Of a DNA stretch of 64,000 nt, positions 12,398 to 25,800 are shown piece by piece. The position numbers and the translations under genes were made by a program. The stretch is from Stercorarius parasiticus. Lineage: Eukaryota; Chordata; Aves; Charadriiformes; Stercorariidae. Numbering within the stretch: position 1 is the stretch's first letter; each line of letters begins with the position of its first letter. The stretch spans positions 186,001 to 250,000 of the forward strand of contig VWZL01001289.1 of assembly GCA_013396915.1 (NCBI GenBank), given 5' to 3'. The notes beneath the pieces were generated by a model. It searched no databases. It was not told where the DNA came from and worked only from the letters and a program-made list of their open reading frames with translations.

Positions 12398-13276
12398 CTA
12401 TTGTTCAAAAAATTCTTCCTTAATCTTACAAAAATGCTCATCCTAGAATACAAATAGCTCAACCTTGACTAGTTTTTTTGTGATTTTGATTTCCTGAGCG
12501 TATAATTTAACTCATTCCTCACTTTCTCCAACTGCAAAATTCATGCAACCATGTTTTTTATGCCACACACTGTCACCATAAAGGTTTGCTTGTTAGGCAC
12601 TAATTTCATTAGCTTCATGTCCCTTCTAGTTTGGTATGAATCGCTGCACAAGAAAGCTGTATGTGCAAGATGCCTTTCTGTCTTTCCGTGTTTCACTCTC
12701 CTACAGGTATTCCAACATTTAGCCTGCTTTTTGTGTCCTTATTTTTCCTCCCATTTTGCTCCCCACTTCACCCAGCACACCCCTCTCCATTCTTAGCACT
12801 TAATGAAATTTCTTTTTCCACACTCCAACCTTCAGTAACATCCCATTCTCCTCCCTACACTACTTTCCATCCCTGTTTGAGCTGAAATTAACTACATGTC
12901 TGCAACTCTCCCATTCTGAAAATCACTGGCACTTTAATTTGGGGGTATTTTTGTATTTGAATTATCAAGTCCACATAGGCAAACATACCTTAACATGTAC
13001 AAGTGGGATAACTTCCCTCAGCAGTAAACAGCTGGCTTGTATATAATACACCATTTATTCCCATCCATTAAAGTTCCACATGTGATCTTGCTACTACAAC
13101 CAGCCCCAGGAAAACAAAACTTGGATTTATGACCAAAGGTGAAGCTATGCTTTCCTTCACTGCAAAGTGCAATAGACTGTGTTTACTATTTATAACGCTT
13201 CACTGACAGTAAAGTGACACCTGAAATATAATCAAACAGGATATTTGATTTCTCTGTACAAAATCAGCTTTTAGGC

Positions 13277-14055
13277 TGTCGTGGTTTGGGCTGGACCAGG
13301 CACTGAATAAACAACAGATGCTCTCTTTGTCCTATTTCCCCTTCAAAGAGGAAAGAAAATGAGAGAGCACGAGTTATGAGTTGAAAAGAAACTAAACTAG
13401 CTTAACGAAATATTAATAACAAAATGATAAAAAGAAAATATAATAATATTAACAAGAAAATTATGAAGTATATATAAAACAGTATCAAGCTCCCAGGATG
13501 ACGATCACGTCACTGGCAGGCATTGGGAAAGAACCAGACTGGACTCAATGACAGATGGCAGCTGAACTCAGGAACTGGATTCAGGAATACACAGATTGGG
13601 ATCAAAGGCAGACGAACAGACACCTCCTCTGAACAGACACCTTCTTCAGTGGCGGACACCAGCCACTGAAGAAAGAGGCTGACCCTTTGATCCCTCAGTT
13701 TTCATACTAAGCATGATGCAGATGGGATGGAATACCCCTGTTGGTCAGTTTTGGGTCGCCTGTCCTGACCGCTCCTCCCTGCAGGTGTGACCCCTCTATG
13801 CTTTTCCACCTCCAGCCCTCCAACGGGGCAAATAACGACGTTAGGTGACCTCAGTTGTTATAGCAATAAGTATAAGCAAGAGCCTCTCTGCATACCATTC
13901 CTTGGTATTAACTATAAACATCAGACCTTATCACTGCTAGAAGTGGACACTGTCTGAAAAATATGCAGTTAATTTCAGAAAGTTAGAAGAGGGTTAACTG
14001 AAAAGTAAAATTACCAAAAAGAAAATTGATTCTGTTTTAAGTCAAACCAGGACAC
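13277..14055 (+). mobile_element. Solo LTR of an avian ERV
   Basis: The element opens with TGTCGTGGTTTGGGCTGG and closes with CAAACCAGGACAC, giving the near-palindromic termini typical of avian ERV LTRs. A short direct repeat, AGGC, flanks it (13273-13276 and 14056-14059). There is no internal retroviral sequence on either side, so it is a solo LTR. A second copy of the same family lies at 30751-31544 in reverse orientation. The inside is AT-rich in the first 200 bp, and it carries a perfect 12-bp hairpin at 13642-13673. Exact ends are uncertain by one or two bases. Confidence 0.8.
13642..13673. repeat. Perfect 12-bp inverted repeat in the LTR
   Basis: Arms TTCTTCAGTGGC (13642-13653) and GCCACTGAAGAA (13662-13673) are exact complements around the 8-base loop GGACACCA. 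In an RNA from either strand this would form a stable stem-loop. The corresponding part of the second LTR copy does not keep the palindrome. Confidence 0.9.
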
Positions 14056-14770
14056 AGGCTTTCACCTTTAGATGTATTAAATAAGTATAAACATCAGTGA
14101 AATAGACATACAGATATAGATAAACACCACCTCTAAAAAACAAAACTCTCTGCTATTTCTTCACTGGGAAAAAAATTAATAGTCCTTCGTTATACATCGT
14201 TTTACACCTTTCAATCCATTCCATTGACTTTATATAAGATACCTAGCAGGCAGTTAGCTATTTCATCATAGCATACAGATTAACAACCTTCCTTCAACTC
14301 TTGCAATATTCTCCAACATTGTCAGTGCAGTTTTGGGGAGCTTTGCAAGGAAGCAGGGGCAGAGAGAGAGAGAGGGAGAAGAGTTGTTTCATCCTTTGGT
14401 TGATTAGGGGTTTTTTTGGAAAAAAAAAAAAAACAAAACCCTTCAGCATCCACTTATGACTTTGTCTTTTGCATCACTAATATTCTTTCCTTTAGTGCAT
14501 AGAGAGGAACTTTTCAGAAGCATGCTTTATCCACTTACCTGTCTAGTACCAAGCCAAGTGCTCCCAAACCAAGTCAAGTACTAACTTTAACATGGCGGGG
14601 GAGCGGGAGGGGCATGCTGCAACAACAGAGTTGGAATTATGTTCAGTTAACCAATAACTGAATTGTTATCTCACTACTTCAACATCTCTCAGATATGTAA
14701 TTTTATCTAAGCCCAATCAGAGCAACTATTTCTGCTTAACTCAATAGGATATTTGTAGACAAAACAAAAC

Positions 14771-15029
14771 TGGGAGGACCAGCTGATAGACCAGAGGGTT
14801 GTGCTGCCATGCAGAGGGACCCTGACAGGCTGAAGAAACAGGCTGACAAGAACTTCATGAAGTTCAACAAGGGCAAGAGAGGCTGTGGAGCACCCATCCT
14901 TGGAGATACTCAAAAGCTAGGTCAACACTGCCTGAGCAATCCATTGCAGATGAGCCTGCTCTGTGCAGGGAGATTGGACCAGACCATCTTCATAGGTTCC
15001 TTCCAGCTTCTACAGTTCTCTGATTCTGA
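14771..15029 (+). repeat. CR1 LINE with internal deletion
   Basis: The first 110 bp (AGCTGATAGACCAGAGGGTT, GACCCTGACAGGCTG, TTCATGAAGTTCAACAAGGG) match the middle part of CR1. The sequence then jumps to a 3' segment (AGGCTGTGGAGCACCCATCC, TTGGAGATACTCAAAAGC, GATTGGACCAGACCATCTTC, TTCTCTGATTCTGAG). The several hundred bases that normally separate these parts are missing. Orientation is plus. Confidence 0.8.
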
Positions 15030-18000
15030 GCTATTCCTACCTACTGCGATAAGTTAAACACCGCGGCTGCACAGCTAAACACACAAAGCCAAAGTTACAG
15101 TTATGAATTAACAGTAATTCTGCCCACTCATACATGCGCACAGTGACAGACGTCACCTACATCACCTTCCACTACATCACAGATGAAGCCCACTTCCAAA
15201 AGCATTTATATAAATCGATTTACCAATTAGCTTAATCAGTTTCTATGCAAATGTATTAAATGAAACCATTCATATAGAAAGACACTTTCAAAACGAAATC
15301 TAATATCAACCTTTTTATCAGAGTTTTATCCAAGTTTTGTCCATCGGCACACAACATAACGCAAGCACAGTGCATGTATGTGCTCCTCCAAACCTGAAGG
15401 CCTGTCTTACTTAAGTTTTGGAATTAAATTTGTCTAAGGTGAAGGAGTATAAGTCTGAAAGATAACTGGTTTCCTACATTCCTTATGAAAAGGGGTAAGG
15501 GAACAAGAAATAGCCATAGACAAATGGTCCAGCTATGAGAAAAACTGCAGGATGATTTTGGCTAGTGTCTGTTTTCAAGCAACAGGCACAACAAACTAAT
15601 TATTGCATAAATTAGTTTCCTCTCAACCAAGACATCTCATCAAAACATATCAGTTTTAATACCCGAGCTGCTTTAAAAACAGCAATGTACTAAACAAACA
15701 TGTAATTACCAAATGAACTGAATATACCCTAGCACTTAGCCAGAAGGAATAAATTACTTAATTTAAGGATTGTTAATCAAACTAATAAATGGCGATTAAC
15801 TCATGCTAACTTCCACTTTGACACAAGCCAGCATGCTTGCCTGGCTGCTAGATTCCTAAAATCCTGTTTGCAAAACATACCAAAGTAAAGATACTAACTA
15901 GATTATTTTTTTTAAGTCCATGCTCCTGCGTTACCCTTCTTCCTGAGTAAAAGACATCTTCTCATGAAATTACTGGGTAAAACAACTCTTTAATAAGCAC
16001 AATGTTTCTAAGAACACTCCTTGAGCAGATTATACCATATAACCTTATAGTTTAGAAGGCAGAAAGATCGTAAAGGCTATGCAGTACTTGCTACACCAGA
16101 AGACCACATACTTCTTATTAGATGATGCTACCCATTTTATGATTTCTTAGTAATTTAATACCCTTATAGCTATGATCTATCAGTTAAGACTTCTTAAATT
16201 CATTTAACAATTTTATTATCGCAGTAATGTTCATTACAAATGTGAATCTAAAATAGTAAGCACCAGTACTGAACTAGGTGGTTTAAATTTACCGCAAAAT
16301 ACAAAGCTATGCTACAAACCAACTCGAAAATGTTGGCCTTCAAATTCAGTTCTATTTAGTTTCAACATACTATGTAATCCTCTCAAGGACTTTGTGGAAT
16401 TCAAGAGTCTTACATACTTTCTCCCACCAATTCCTACTTTTCCTCTTTCTCTCACGTGCAAAAATACAGTTATACCCTACCAAATCATTAAAACAAGAGA
16501 GCATAAAACATAAGCCAGTGTAAGAGTTAAGAGGCCTTCAGAGGCTCTTTTGCAGACAAGAACATATCTACTAAGATGCCATTCTGAAGTAAAATCCACA
16601 CTGTAACCACACTATCACTGTCTTAACTATTCCACTTATGTGGAATTTTGTGGTATTACAGAGCTGTACAAGCTGAGAAATAGAACTTCCAGAGGTTTTT
16701 TTTACTACTACACAATGATAATGTGCAAGACATTAGTAAATACAAGGTTACAGAAACAAGGGCAGTATGTCCATTTAGGCTGCACATTATAAAATAGAAA
16801 GACAAGTTAATACATACATATTCAGTGATATTTTACAGTTATTTTAAATCCCTAATAACAACATTGTAATCAGTAATTTTCTGTCCCTCTTGCAAGACAG
16901 TAGTGCAAGTTGACAAGGTTGTCCATCACTATCTACAAAAGCAGATGGTAACGGAAATAAATGAGAAGACATACTCCACTCAAATTAGCATGCATTAGTA
17001 CTTTGCGTAATACTGAAAGAAAGAAGCTTTTTAGCTAATCATGGGAAAGCTTTAGTCAGACAAGCTCAAGTTATGAACCTGATCCAATAAACTGCAAAGC
17101 CTGCCCATAAAGCTTTAATTTCTTGGTAACCAACCAGTTTGTCTATGTCTTGAAATAGAATTAAACATCACAAAATTTAGATACAATGCAAGCACATGAC
17201 TTCTCCAAAGTTGCCAGCTAAAGCACCGACAACCGAGTTAAAGAACCTGATCCTACTTTTAAAACGTTTATAGCCATTGTCAGGCCTTGTTAAAAGACCT
17301 TTAAATCATCATCCAGGAGTATATCAATGCTACATTTGTCTTAATACTACAGAAGTGGAAATGTGAGGTCAGCAAAGTTTAATCATCCACATCTATGTCA
17401 GTATGTGGCTTGAGAATCCTAATGAACCTAATTCAAAATGTCAAAGTACAACACTAGAAAAGCTCACATACTCACAGCAAGACGAAATCTCATTAATGCT
17501 ACCAGTATTTACATAATCCAAGCTGCAAATGCGTTTCACCAGTTATGATGACAAGGGGAAGTGCTTTCTAAACAAATCCTGTATTTAGACTGCATAGCTT
17601 GTACAAACATAAAAAACCTCTGATATGTACATTAACCACCAGCACAAAAAGGTGATAAAAGACTACAAACTTCTCAGGGGCTGCCAAAGCAAAAGAAATA
17701 ACAAAAACAAACAAAAAAAAAAACAGAAAAGACAGGAAGAAAGTAAAGAATAACTTTCTACACACTTTGACATTAATAACTAAGCCCAGATACGAGAAGA
17801 GTTAATTACTGACATCTACAGAACAGAAGTGTGCCATGTTATATGCCTGATCAATCACACACTTTGTTCTGCACGATTTTTTGGTAAGTGCAGAATCTAC
17901 AGGATTCTTCCTCCTACATCCTAAGAAAAGGAAAAGACCTCTATAGCCCACTGCAGCCAACTGAATCTCAACTATCCAAATTAGTACAAGGCTGCTACAA

Positions 18001-20649
18001 TTTCCAGCCTCTCCTGTCAAAACAGTGGACTGCCTTCTGTAATGCCTACACCTTACCATATTGTTAAAGCTAGCGGGATACTAAATACCATTTATCGGTG
18101 GAAGACTTACCTGGTAAACACTGTTCTTCCATGAGAATCCTCCATACTCTCACAAGAACACAGAATATATTAACCCCAGAATTAGAAAACATCTTCCAAG
18201 TTTCACTTGTTTGATCCAAACTAGCAATTTTGTTTAATCAAATTCAAGGAAGACACTGATTCACACAACTAGAAAATATTCTCTTAAAACAGAATGAAAC
18301 ACACCAGAAAAACAGCACAACTTAATCTGCAGTTGGTTAAAATGCACAAAAACCTGTGGTCCTCACTACATGAAACCAACTTTCAGTATTCTCTCTCCGC
18401 CCTAATACTAGTCTGTCAGATCTCCTCTGAAGGCTATCCACTTCTTGCTTCTAGTGTAAAATGAACTAACAAATACTTTATGAGTTCCACCCCTCACCAG
18501 CAGAGAACCAAAACTTTCTGGCTATAACATACACAAGACTTGATACTTCTTCCAACGATGCTTTGTGGGAGGCATCTCTTGACTGCCAAACCATGCCCAC
18601 TTTGGCCCCTGTACTGAAAGCACTGATGAACAAGAAAGGAGAAAAAACACTGCCTGCTACATCTGCTCTGCTATACACAAAAAGATTAGCTAACAAGCAA
18701 AAGCGCCAAATAACTATAGGCCATTTATGTCACACCTCTGTCATAAAATAAGTGTGTTCATACTTTGGAAGATGAGATTATTTTATTCTTTCTGTGTCTT
18801 CAACATATAAAATATCAATGTCCACAACCTTTACTCAGCAATGCAAATTAAGCAAATCACATAAAGCAAGTTCCAGTAAATGAGAAAAAAAAGGAAGACA
18901 GAAAGTAAACGGGAAAAAAAAAATTTTTTTGAAGGTCATCCCTTCCCACCGAAAAATGAGTTAAAATACACATTCTTCCCTTTTATTGCAAATTTTCACC
19001 CTCACTAACCGTGGGACAACAAACATTCAAGGAAGAATTTGTTCACTCTTGAGAAACTTTCTTCAAATAACTAGCAAGAACACAATAAACTTATCCAGAG
19101 AAAGGCAGGCACAAAAAGCCACAGCATTTTGTTGAGGCCTATCTGAAAGAAAACACAAAATAATCTACTTGAAAACAGCTGTCAGATACAAAGTTTTCAA
19201 TTTAAAAATCTAGACATAGCATTCACATTATAAAGTACTAGCCACCATTTTTTCAGAATCATTCAATAAAAACACTTAATTATTGACAAAACTTGAGGAC
19301 AACTATGATTTTTTTCCATGAACCTCCTATCTGCAGAGTCTGTTTTGCAAAAAAAAGTTAAGAAGTTTTGTTTCCAGCTCTCGCAGAGCTGGCTGTACAA
19401 ACATACAGTAGAAAACCAGATCTTAATCTATAATAGTCTAAGCAGCAACACAAAATAAGTAAAAACTCCATAAGCTCATCCAGTAATTTATTTTTATGAC
19501 ACATGCAGGTAGATTCACTTCTGCATTTTCCTACATCATTCCGAGAAAGTTTTTTAGCGTAATCTGAAGTAGGTACCATCCAACTCCCTATACTGGTTTG
19601 TAAAGCAAATTCAAAGACGTAAAATACTGCAATAGTGCATAGTCCATAACTAGCTACAGGAATGATTTTCAGGTAATTGGAAACATAAAAGCATAGTTTG
19701 CATATCCAACTATTACTCAGCATGCAAATAGCTAATTCTCAATGTGATTTGGTTTTGTATACTTACGTTTGAATTGTTCCTTCAATATCAATAAGTGTGC
19801 CTGCAAATTATGTCTGCCTAGTTTATGTACCTGACTTAGAAAAAGAAAAAAGATCCTATTTATCAGGAATTCCAAATATGTTATTTGTTACTTGACCATA
19901 TTAAATGTTAAAATAAATGCATAGGCCACAACGTTTTGTATTTGTGATATGAGGCATTTATAAGCCAAATCTCATGGTTAGGCATGCATTCATCAGACAT
20001 CCAGCAGTAACCAGGAAGAATCAATTAAGTTTAAAAATGTTAGGAGTATTATTTAAACTATTATTAAAACTACTTAATCAATTATAATAACTTAAGAAAC
20101 CAGGAATCTGGATAGGTAACCACATTCTTAAGCTCCTAAAACCATCTCAAATTTACTATGAAGTGCTAAGGAGTTTTACAAACTTCATTTCAAGTTTGTG
20201 TTTACATGTCTTGGTACTACCCTTACAGCAATTATTTCAAAAAATATAAAAATGAACTATTTTGAATCCATAAATATTGAATCAAAAAATTACCCGCATT
20301 CATTCCACAGGCATTCCTCTCCCACACCAGACTCACAGCATGCAAAAATGTCTTGAAATAACAGAAGAAGGAAAAAAGAAAAAAAAAAGTATTTTTCTCT
20401 TATTTATTTGAAACGCCTATTTGAAGAATTTTTACTTTCTTTTTAATGAAAACACAGGTATGGAATCCATAGTCCTAGCTGGAAGCAGCATGTAACAGCC
20501 TTCAGAAAAAGTAAGTCAGACGTCAGACCTACCTAGTTTCCACAGATGCTAACAGCAGAGATCCAGAAAAAGTTAGTGTAGGGTTAGCTTATAATTATAC
20601 CTTTCCAGAACACCACCTCAGTCTTCAGCAATGCACAGATCAAGGAGTC

Positions 20650-21965
20650 CTTAGACAAAGAGGATATGCATGCAGGAGAACCAGGCGCTCAGGCCCAGTC
20701 AGCATGGTTTCATGAAAGGCAGGTCCTGCCTGACTAACCTCATCTCTTTCTATGATAAGTTGACCCACTTAATAGACGAGAGAAAGGCTGTGAATGTTCT
20801 CTACCTAGACTTTAGTAAAGCCTTCGACACTGTCTCCCACAGCATTCTGCAGGAGAAACTGGCTGCTCATGGCTTGGATGGGTATACAATTTGCTGGGTA
20901 AAAAACTGGCTGTTTGGCCAACGCCGAAGAGTGGTGGTGAATGGAGTTAAAATCAGTTGGTGGCCAGTCACAAGAGGTGTTCCCCAGGGCTCAATACTGG
21001 CGCCTGTTCTGTTTAATATCTTTATCATTGATCTGGACAAGGGGATCGAGTGCACCCTCAATACGTTTGTAGACGACACCAAATTGGGTTGGGAGTGTTG
21101 ATCTGCTCGAGGGTAGGAAGGCTCCACAGAGGGATCTGGACAGGCTGGATCAATGGGCCAAGGCCAATGGTATGAGGTTCAACAAGGCCAAATGCCGGGT
21201 CCTGCACCTGGGTCACAACGACCCCATGCAGCGCTACAGGCTTGGGGAAGAGTGGCTGGAAAGCTGCCTGGCAGAAAGGGACCTGGGGGTGTTGGTCGAC
21301 TGCCAGCTGAATATGAGCCAGCAGTGTGCCCAGGTGGCCAAGNTCGACTGCCAGCTGAATATGAGCCAGCAGTGTGCCCATGTGGCCAAGAAGGCCAGTA
21401 GCATCCTGGTCTGCGTCAGGAACAGAGTGCCCAGCAGGACTAGGGAAGTGATTGTCCCCCTGTGAGGCCCCACCTCCCATACTGTGTTCAGTTTTGGGCC
21501 CCTCACCACAATAAAGACATTGAGGTGCTGGAGCGCATCCAAACAAGAGCAACAAAACTGGTGAAGGGTCTCAAGCACAAGTCTTATGAGGAGTGGCTGA
21601 GGGAACTGGGGTTGTTTACCCTGGAGAATAGGCAGCTCAGGGGAGACTTTATCGCTGTCTACAACTACCTGAAAGGAGGTCTCTTCTCTCAAGTAAGAAG
21701 TGATAGGACAAGAGGAAATGGCCTCAAGTTGCACCAGGGGAGGTTTAGATTGGATATTAGGAAAAATTTCTTCAGGAAAAGGGTTATCAAACAATGGAAC
21801 AGGCTGCCCAGGGAAGTGGTTCAGTCACCAACCTTCGAGGTATTTAAAAGACCAGTCGATGTGGTACTTATGGACATGGTTTAGTGGTAGACTTTGCAGT
21901 GTTAGGTTAATGGTTGGACTCGATGACTGTAAAGGTCCCTTCCAACCTAAACAATTCTATGATTC
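20650..21965 (+). repeat. CR1 LINE with partial reverse transcriptase
   Basis: This is the longest CR1 in the window, 5'-truncated inside ORF2 and ending at TTCTATGATTCTAT. A 143-codon open stretch (20670-21101) shows reverse transcriptase motifs in order: [14 protein letters not shown] (with the first catalytic Asp), [16 protein letters not shown] and FVDDTK, where Ala is replaced by Val in the usual FADD motif. The frame breaks soon after FVDDTK. The rest of ORF2 is spread over several frames, through [13 protein letters not shown] in the C-terminal region. It is therefore a dead copy. It includes a 47-bp duplication around a single N at 21343. Confidence 0.93.
21296..21390 (+). repeat. 47-bp tandem duplication flanking a single N
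   Basis: Bases 21296-21342 and 21344-21390 are the same 47-bp segment with one mismatch (CAGGTGG against CATGTGG), separated by one N at 21343. A single N exactly between two near-identical copies suggests two contig ends that overlap but were not merged. Confidence 0.9.
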
Positions 21966-22756
21966 TATATTATTGCATTTTGGGGACCTTGATGGCTTTT
22001 TTTGCCCATGATCTGGAACCTTTGTAGGCCTTTAGTACCTAAAACATTTCTTAACAAAGCATTCCACAATCAACAATATGCTAAGTGACATATTTCCTTC
22101 TGTATGTTTTGAATATTTCGCATTTTAGTTTCATCTGACATCTCACGTGCAGACTGGGAACAGTTACCTATCTGTTCATATTTACCTTCAGAACACGCAG
22201 GACTTACAGATCTCTACCATGGTCTCCCACAGTCACCTCTTTTCTAAGTTGAAGACTCCTAGTCTCTTCATAGAAAATCCATTCCATACTTCTGATCATC
22301 ATTGCATCCTATTTCTGGATCTTTACCAGTTCAAGCAAATTACTTTTAGTCAGGGGAAAGGTGTACCAAAGGTGTAAGCACTATTGAACATGCACGTAAG
22401 CCATGAATTCAGACAATCGTGCAACAACAGCTTCAAATTTGGTTGTAGACCATGATGACCGGAGAGCAGTTTGGTCTAGATCTCAGTTTTTAAAAAGCTA
22501 ATTTACAAGCACCTAAAAGTTCAGAAAAATACTCCTTGCTCATGCAGCCTATAATATTGCTGGGGATACAAACAGCAAGTGCTAGATGTGAACTGCTTCC
22601 TGATTAAGCACTTTCAAACAGTTTTGCCAGGTCTGTCATTTCTGCCAATATGCATTTCTCAAAAAAACTCCCTAACTGTATGGCATGTTATTAACTGCCT
22701 TTACAGATCTCCTCCCAAAAGATACTCTTACACCCTGGATTTCACAACTCCTTAAC

Positions 22757-22812
22757 ATCAAAACACACATTTAAGTGATATGCTATCAAAACACACATTT
22801 AAGTGATAAGCT
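22757..22812 (+). repeat. Two-copy 28-bp tandem repeat
   Basis: Units 22757-22784 and 22785-22812 both begin ATCAAAACACACATTTAAGT and differ only near the end (GATATGCT against GATAAGCT). It lies in KDM4C intron 1 and has no apparent function. Confidence 0.92.
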
Positions 22813-25800
22813 ATAACAACAATGATAATATTTTTCACAAGACACCATTACATGGCAAATCCTTTATCAGATGCAGAAAAAGGACAGGACAAAAGAAACT
22901 GTAATTAAGTCTCTATAACCTGAAAAACAGAAAGATGTACTTTTTCCCCTTAACATTCCTTGTGGCACACCTGAAGCTGTATTTTTGCATTTGTGATAAG
23001 GTCTAGCAACTATCAACCTTCACAGTAAGCACTTCCCTTCTCATATTCAAAGATGTAATGCGATTCCCCTGCCCTTACACCTTATTCTAAATTACCACGG
23101 ACCCAATACCTAGCGGCCAGGGAATAGTTTTGTCTTTCTGCTGTTATGATGGGAAATATGTACACTAAAGTGAACTACATGAAGCACATGCAGTCACTCT
23201 GCACTTCTGCGCTCTGCTACAATGATCACAGCAGTGCAGAAAGCATCATTTGCTCAGCTCACACAACCAAAAGCCTACTCAATCAAAATTGATCACAGGC
23301 CACTGAAATGGCATACCATTTAATACCAGAGGCAGACCACTTAAAATGAACTCACAGACTGGTATCAGGGAACCACATGGCTCTAATCCATAACATTATA
23401 ACAGACGAAACGAGCAAGAACAACCAGTATTGTGCTTCTGTTGAAGTTGCAGCTCTAGCATGTCATAGTACTTTGTGATGCAGAAAGTTCAGTGAAAAGT
23501 AAAATACATAGCTAATATTTGTACCGCAGGAAACTGCGAAGATTTGTATCTCAATAAATCCAAAAGACATTTGCACAGGGGCAACAAAAGAACATTGTGA
23601 GCTTTGAAGTTTCACCAACTCAAACACAGGACGCATCTACAATCCTGAAGGTGACAAACTAGTCATGAAAAAGTTTCTCCTCTCTTATTACCTAATATTA
23701 TTTCAGATTTTAGATATTTTTACTGATCTCAGTTTTGAAATGTTTGTCATCTTTTATTCAAATCAAATACTCCAAATATTTCCATCTGAAATCAAACCCA
23801 AACACGAAGAGTTTGATTCCTAAAACTTAGGGAGTTTCTTAAACTCTTTTATTTCTGTGCCTTCATTCACAGCTCAGTTTACAGACTTCTACACTTTTCC
23901 CCAATTTTAATTATAGTTCTAAATCAAAATTGCACTCGTTTTTTCAAAACAGTTTACGATTATAAACTATGCAACTCCAAAGGCACGGGTTCACTTACAA
24001 CTTTAGCAACTTATAAACTACGTTTTAAGCAAAGAAATAAACTGTGAAAATGAAACAAAACCTGCCCCAGCACAGTAATTTTTGTCATACAGCATCTATC
24101 ATGAATAGGAGTAGTTATCTAGGTCTTGTTAGAGAAAGGCTACCTGCTAATAACTAGCATTTTAATTTTATTAAACAAAAACCATCAGGAAATCATAAGT
24201 CTACTGAGCTACATCACAACAGCCTCAATCGAGTGATTCTACGTTTTACAGGCAGAAATGTCACAAGGGAACTAGAACACATTTTGTTTGTGAAACTCCC
24301 CTATAATATCTGCAACAGTCAATGAAGTATCCTGTCATGTCTAAGAATCAGAAAGTGAAACTGATTAGACACTGAAATTGAATTTTCATCTTCACAAGAA
24401 GATGTGTTTTGAATTTTAACTCTTGTAATTTTAACATCTTAAATTAAAGATGCTGACAATTATTCTAATCTGTTGTTTACATACATTGTCCTCTGTTTTT
24501 AGGGTATACTGTCTGAAGTATGCTGACCTCAATATACTGTATAGCAAACGTTAGATGTAAACAGAAATAAGGATAAAAATGACTGCTTGCGTAAGTCAGT
24601 AGTAGGACTACTCACATGGACAAAGTTAACAACTTACCTACTATGTGTAACGCCACAATTTTAAACAGATGTAATAAAGTTGGAGAAAAATGCAAGCCTA
24701 CAACAGAATGAATTATGATATACAATGCTACCTAAAAAACCTGAAGAACACTCTAACTCTTTATATACCAAAACTACAGTAAGAGTTTAAAACGCACTCT
24801 GGACTTCGGATCAGCAAATTGTTATGAACATCTTCATTATATCATTTTATTACACAACGGTTACCATCTTTCAAGTATAAAATACTGCATTTCTTGAAAA
24901 TATCTTAATCTTGAGTCAATCTAGGAATCTAAATGAAAATGAAGAACTCAACACATCACTTTTTCATTTTGAGATACAAAATATTAAGCTATCAAGTGAC
25001 CATAGAGATTTTTTTACTAGATAAGTATTAGAGTCTTAACATTCCAGAACATCATCTTTTGAACCATTCACGCGATCATTCAGAGAACTCGAAAATATCT
25101 TGTATTAGCAGAATTACAGTAAAACATGCTCTCTTTGAAGCTCTGTGTATACTAAAAATGTGTTTCAAAATGTATTAGGGTTTTTTTCATTGCTGTTGGA
25201 AGGTAGAAGGATAAAAATACCACCTTCATAAAACAAATTTGACCAAAACTGACACCACCATATACCCCATTCACATTCTGTTCAGCATCATGCTGACAAA
25301 ACATATACCAGCAAAAGACAACTGTAGAAAAAAACTGAAAATTTCAAAGTGAATTAACTGCAGAACTAAGAAGTAGACAAATCGAGAGCTGTTTAAACTG
25401 AGAAAGTCCTAAATCTACTCAAATATTCTTTAATAAAGTTAGGTATGAAATCACCATTTTTTTTAATCATTACTATGCTTGTTAATAATAGCTTATGAAG
25501 ATTCTAATCTTGACAACATAATTTTCTGATTTGAATGCATTACTGTCATAATTGTACATTTAGATTTGGTGCAGAACCATTTACTCAATTTGTTTAAAAA
25601 TCAGGCCAATAGATACAAAATTCTGTACTCAATACTCGTCCATAATTAAGGACTAAAAATCACAGGACTTGAATTTTTTTTCTATTTTGTCATATTTACC
25701 ATGAAAAAAAAGAGACCAAATCAGAATTTTTTTTTTTTTTTTAAATACTGACTAAAGGTTTTTCCCTCATATACATGGGCTCTAACTCTGATCCAACAGC

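Noticed and set aside
19358..19723. 121-codon minus-strand ORF inside KDM4C intron 1
   Set aside because: It has no recognisable domain, sits in AT-rich intron, and has no splice or promoter context.
21058..22011. ORFs of 97-186 codons on both strands
   Set aside because: They belong to the CR1 3' region, and two of them run through the artefactual 47-bp duplication and N.
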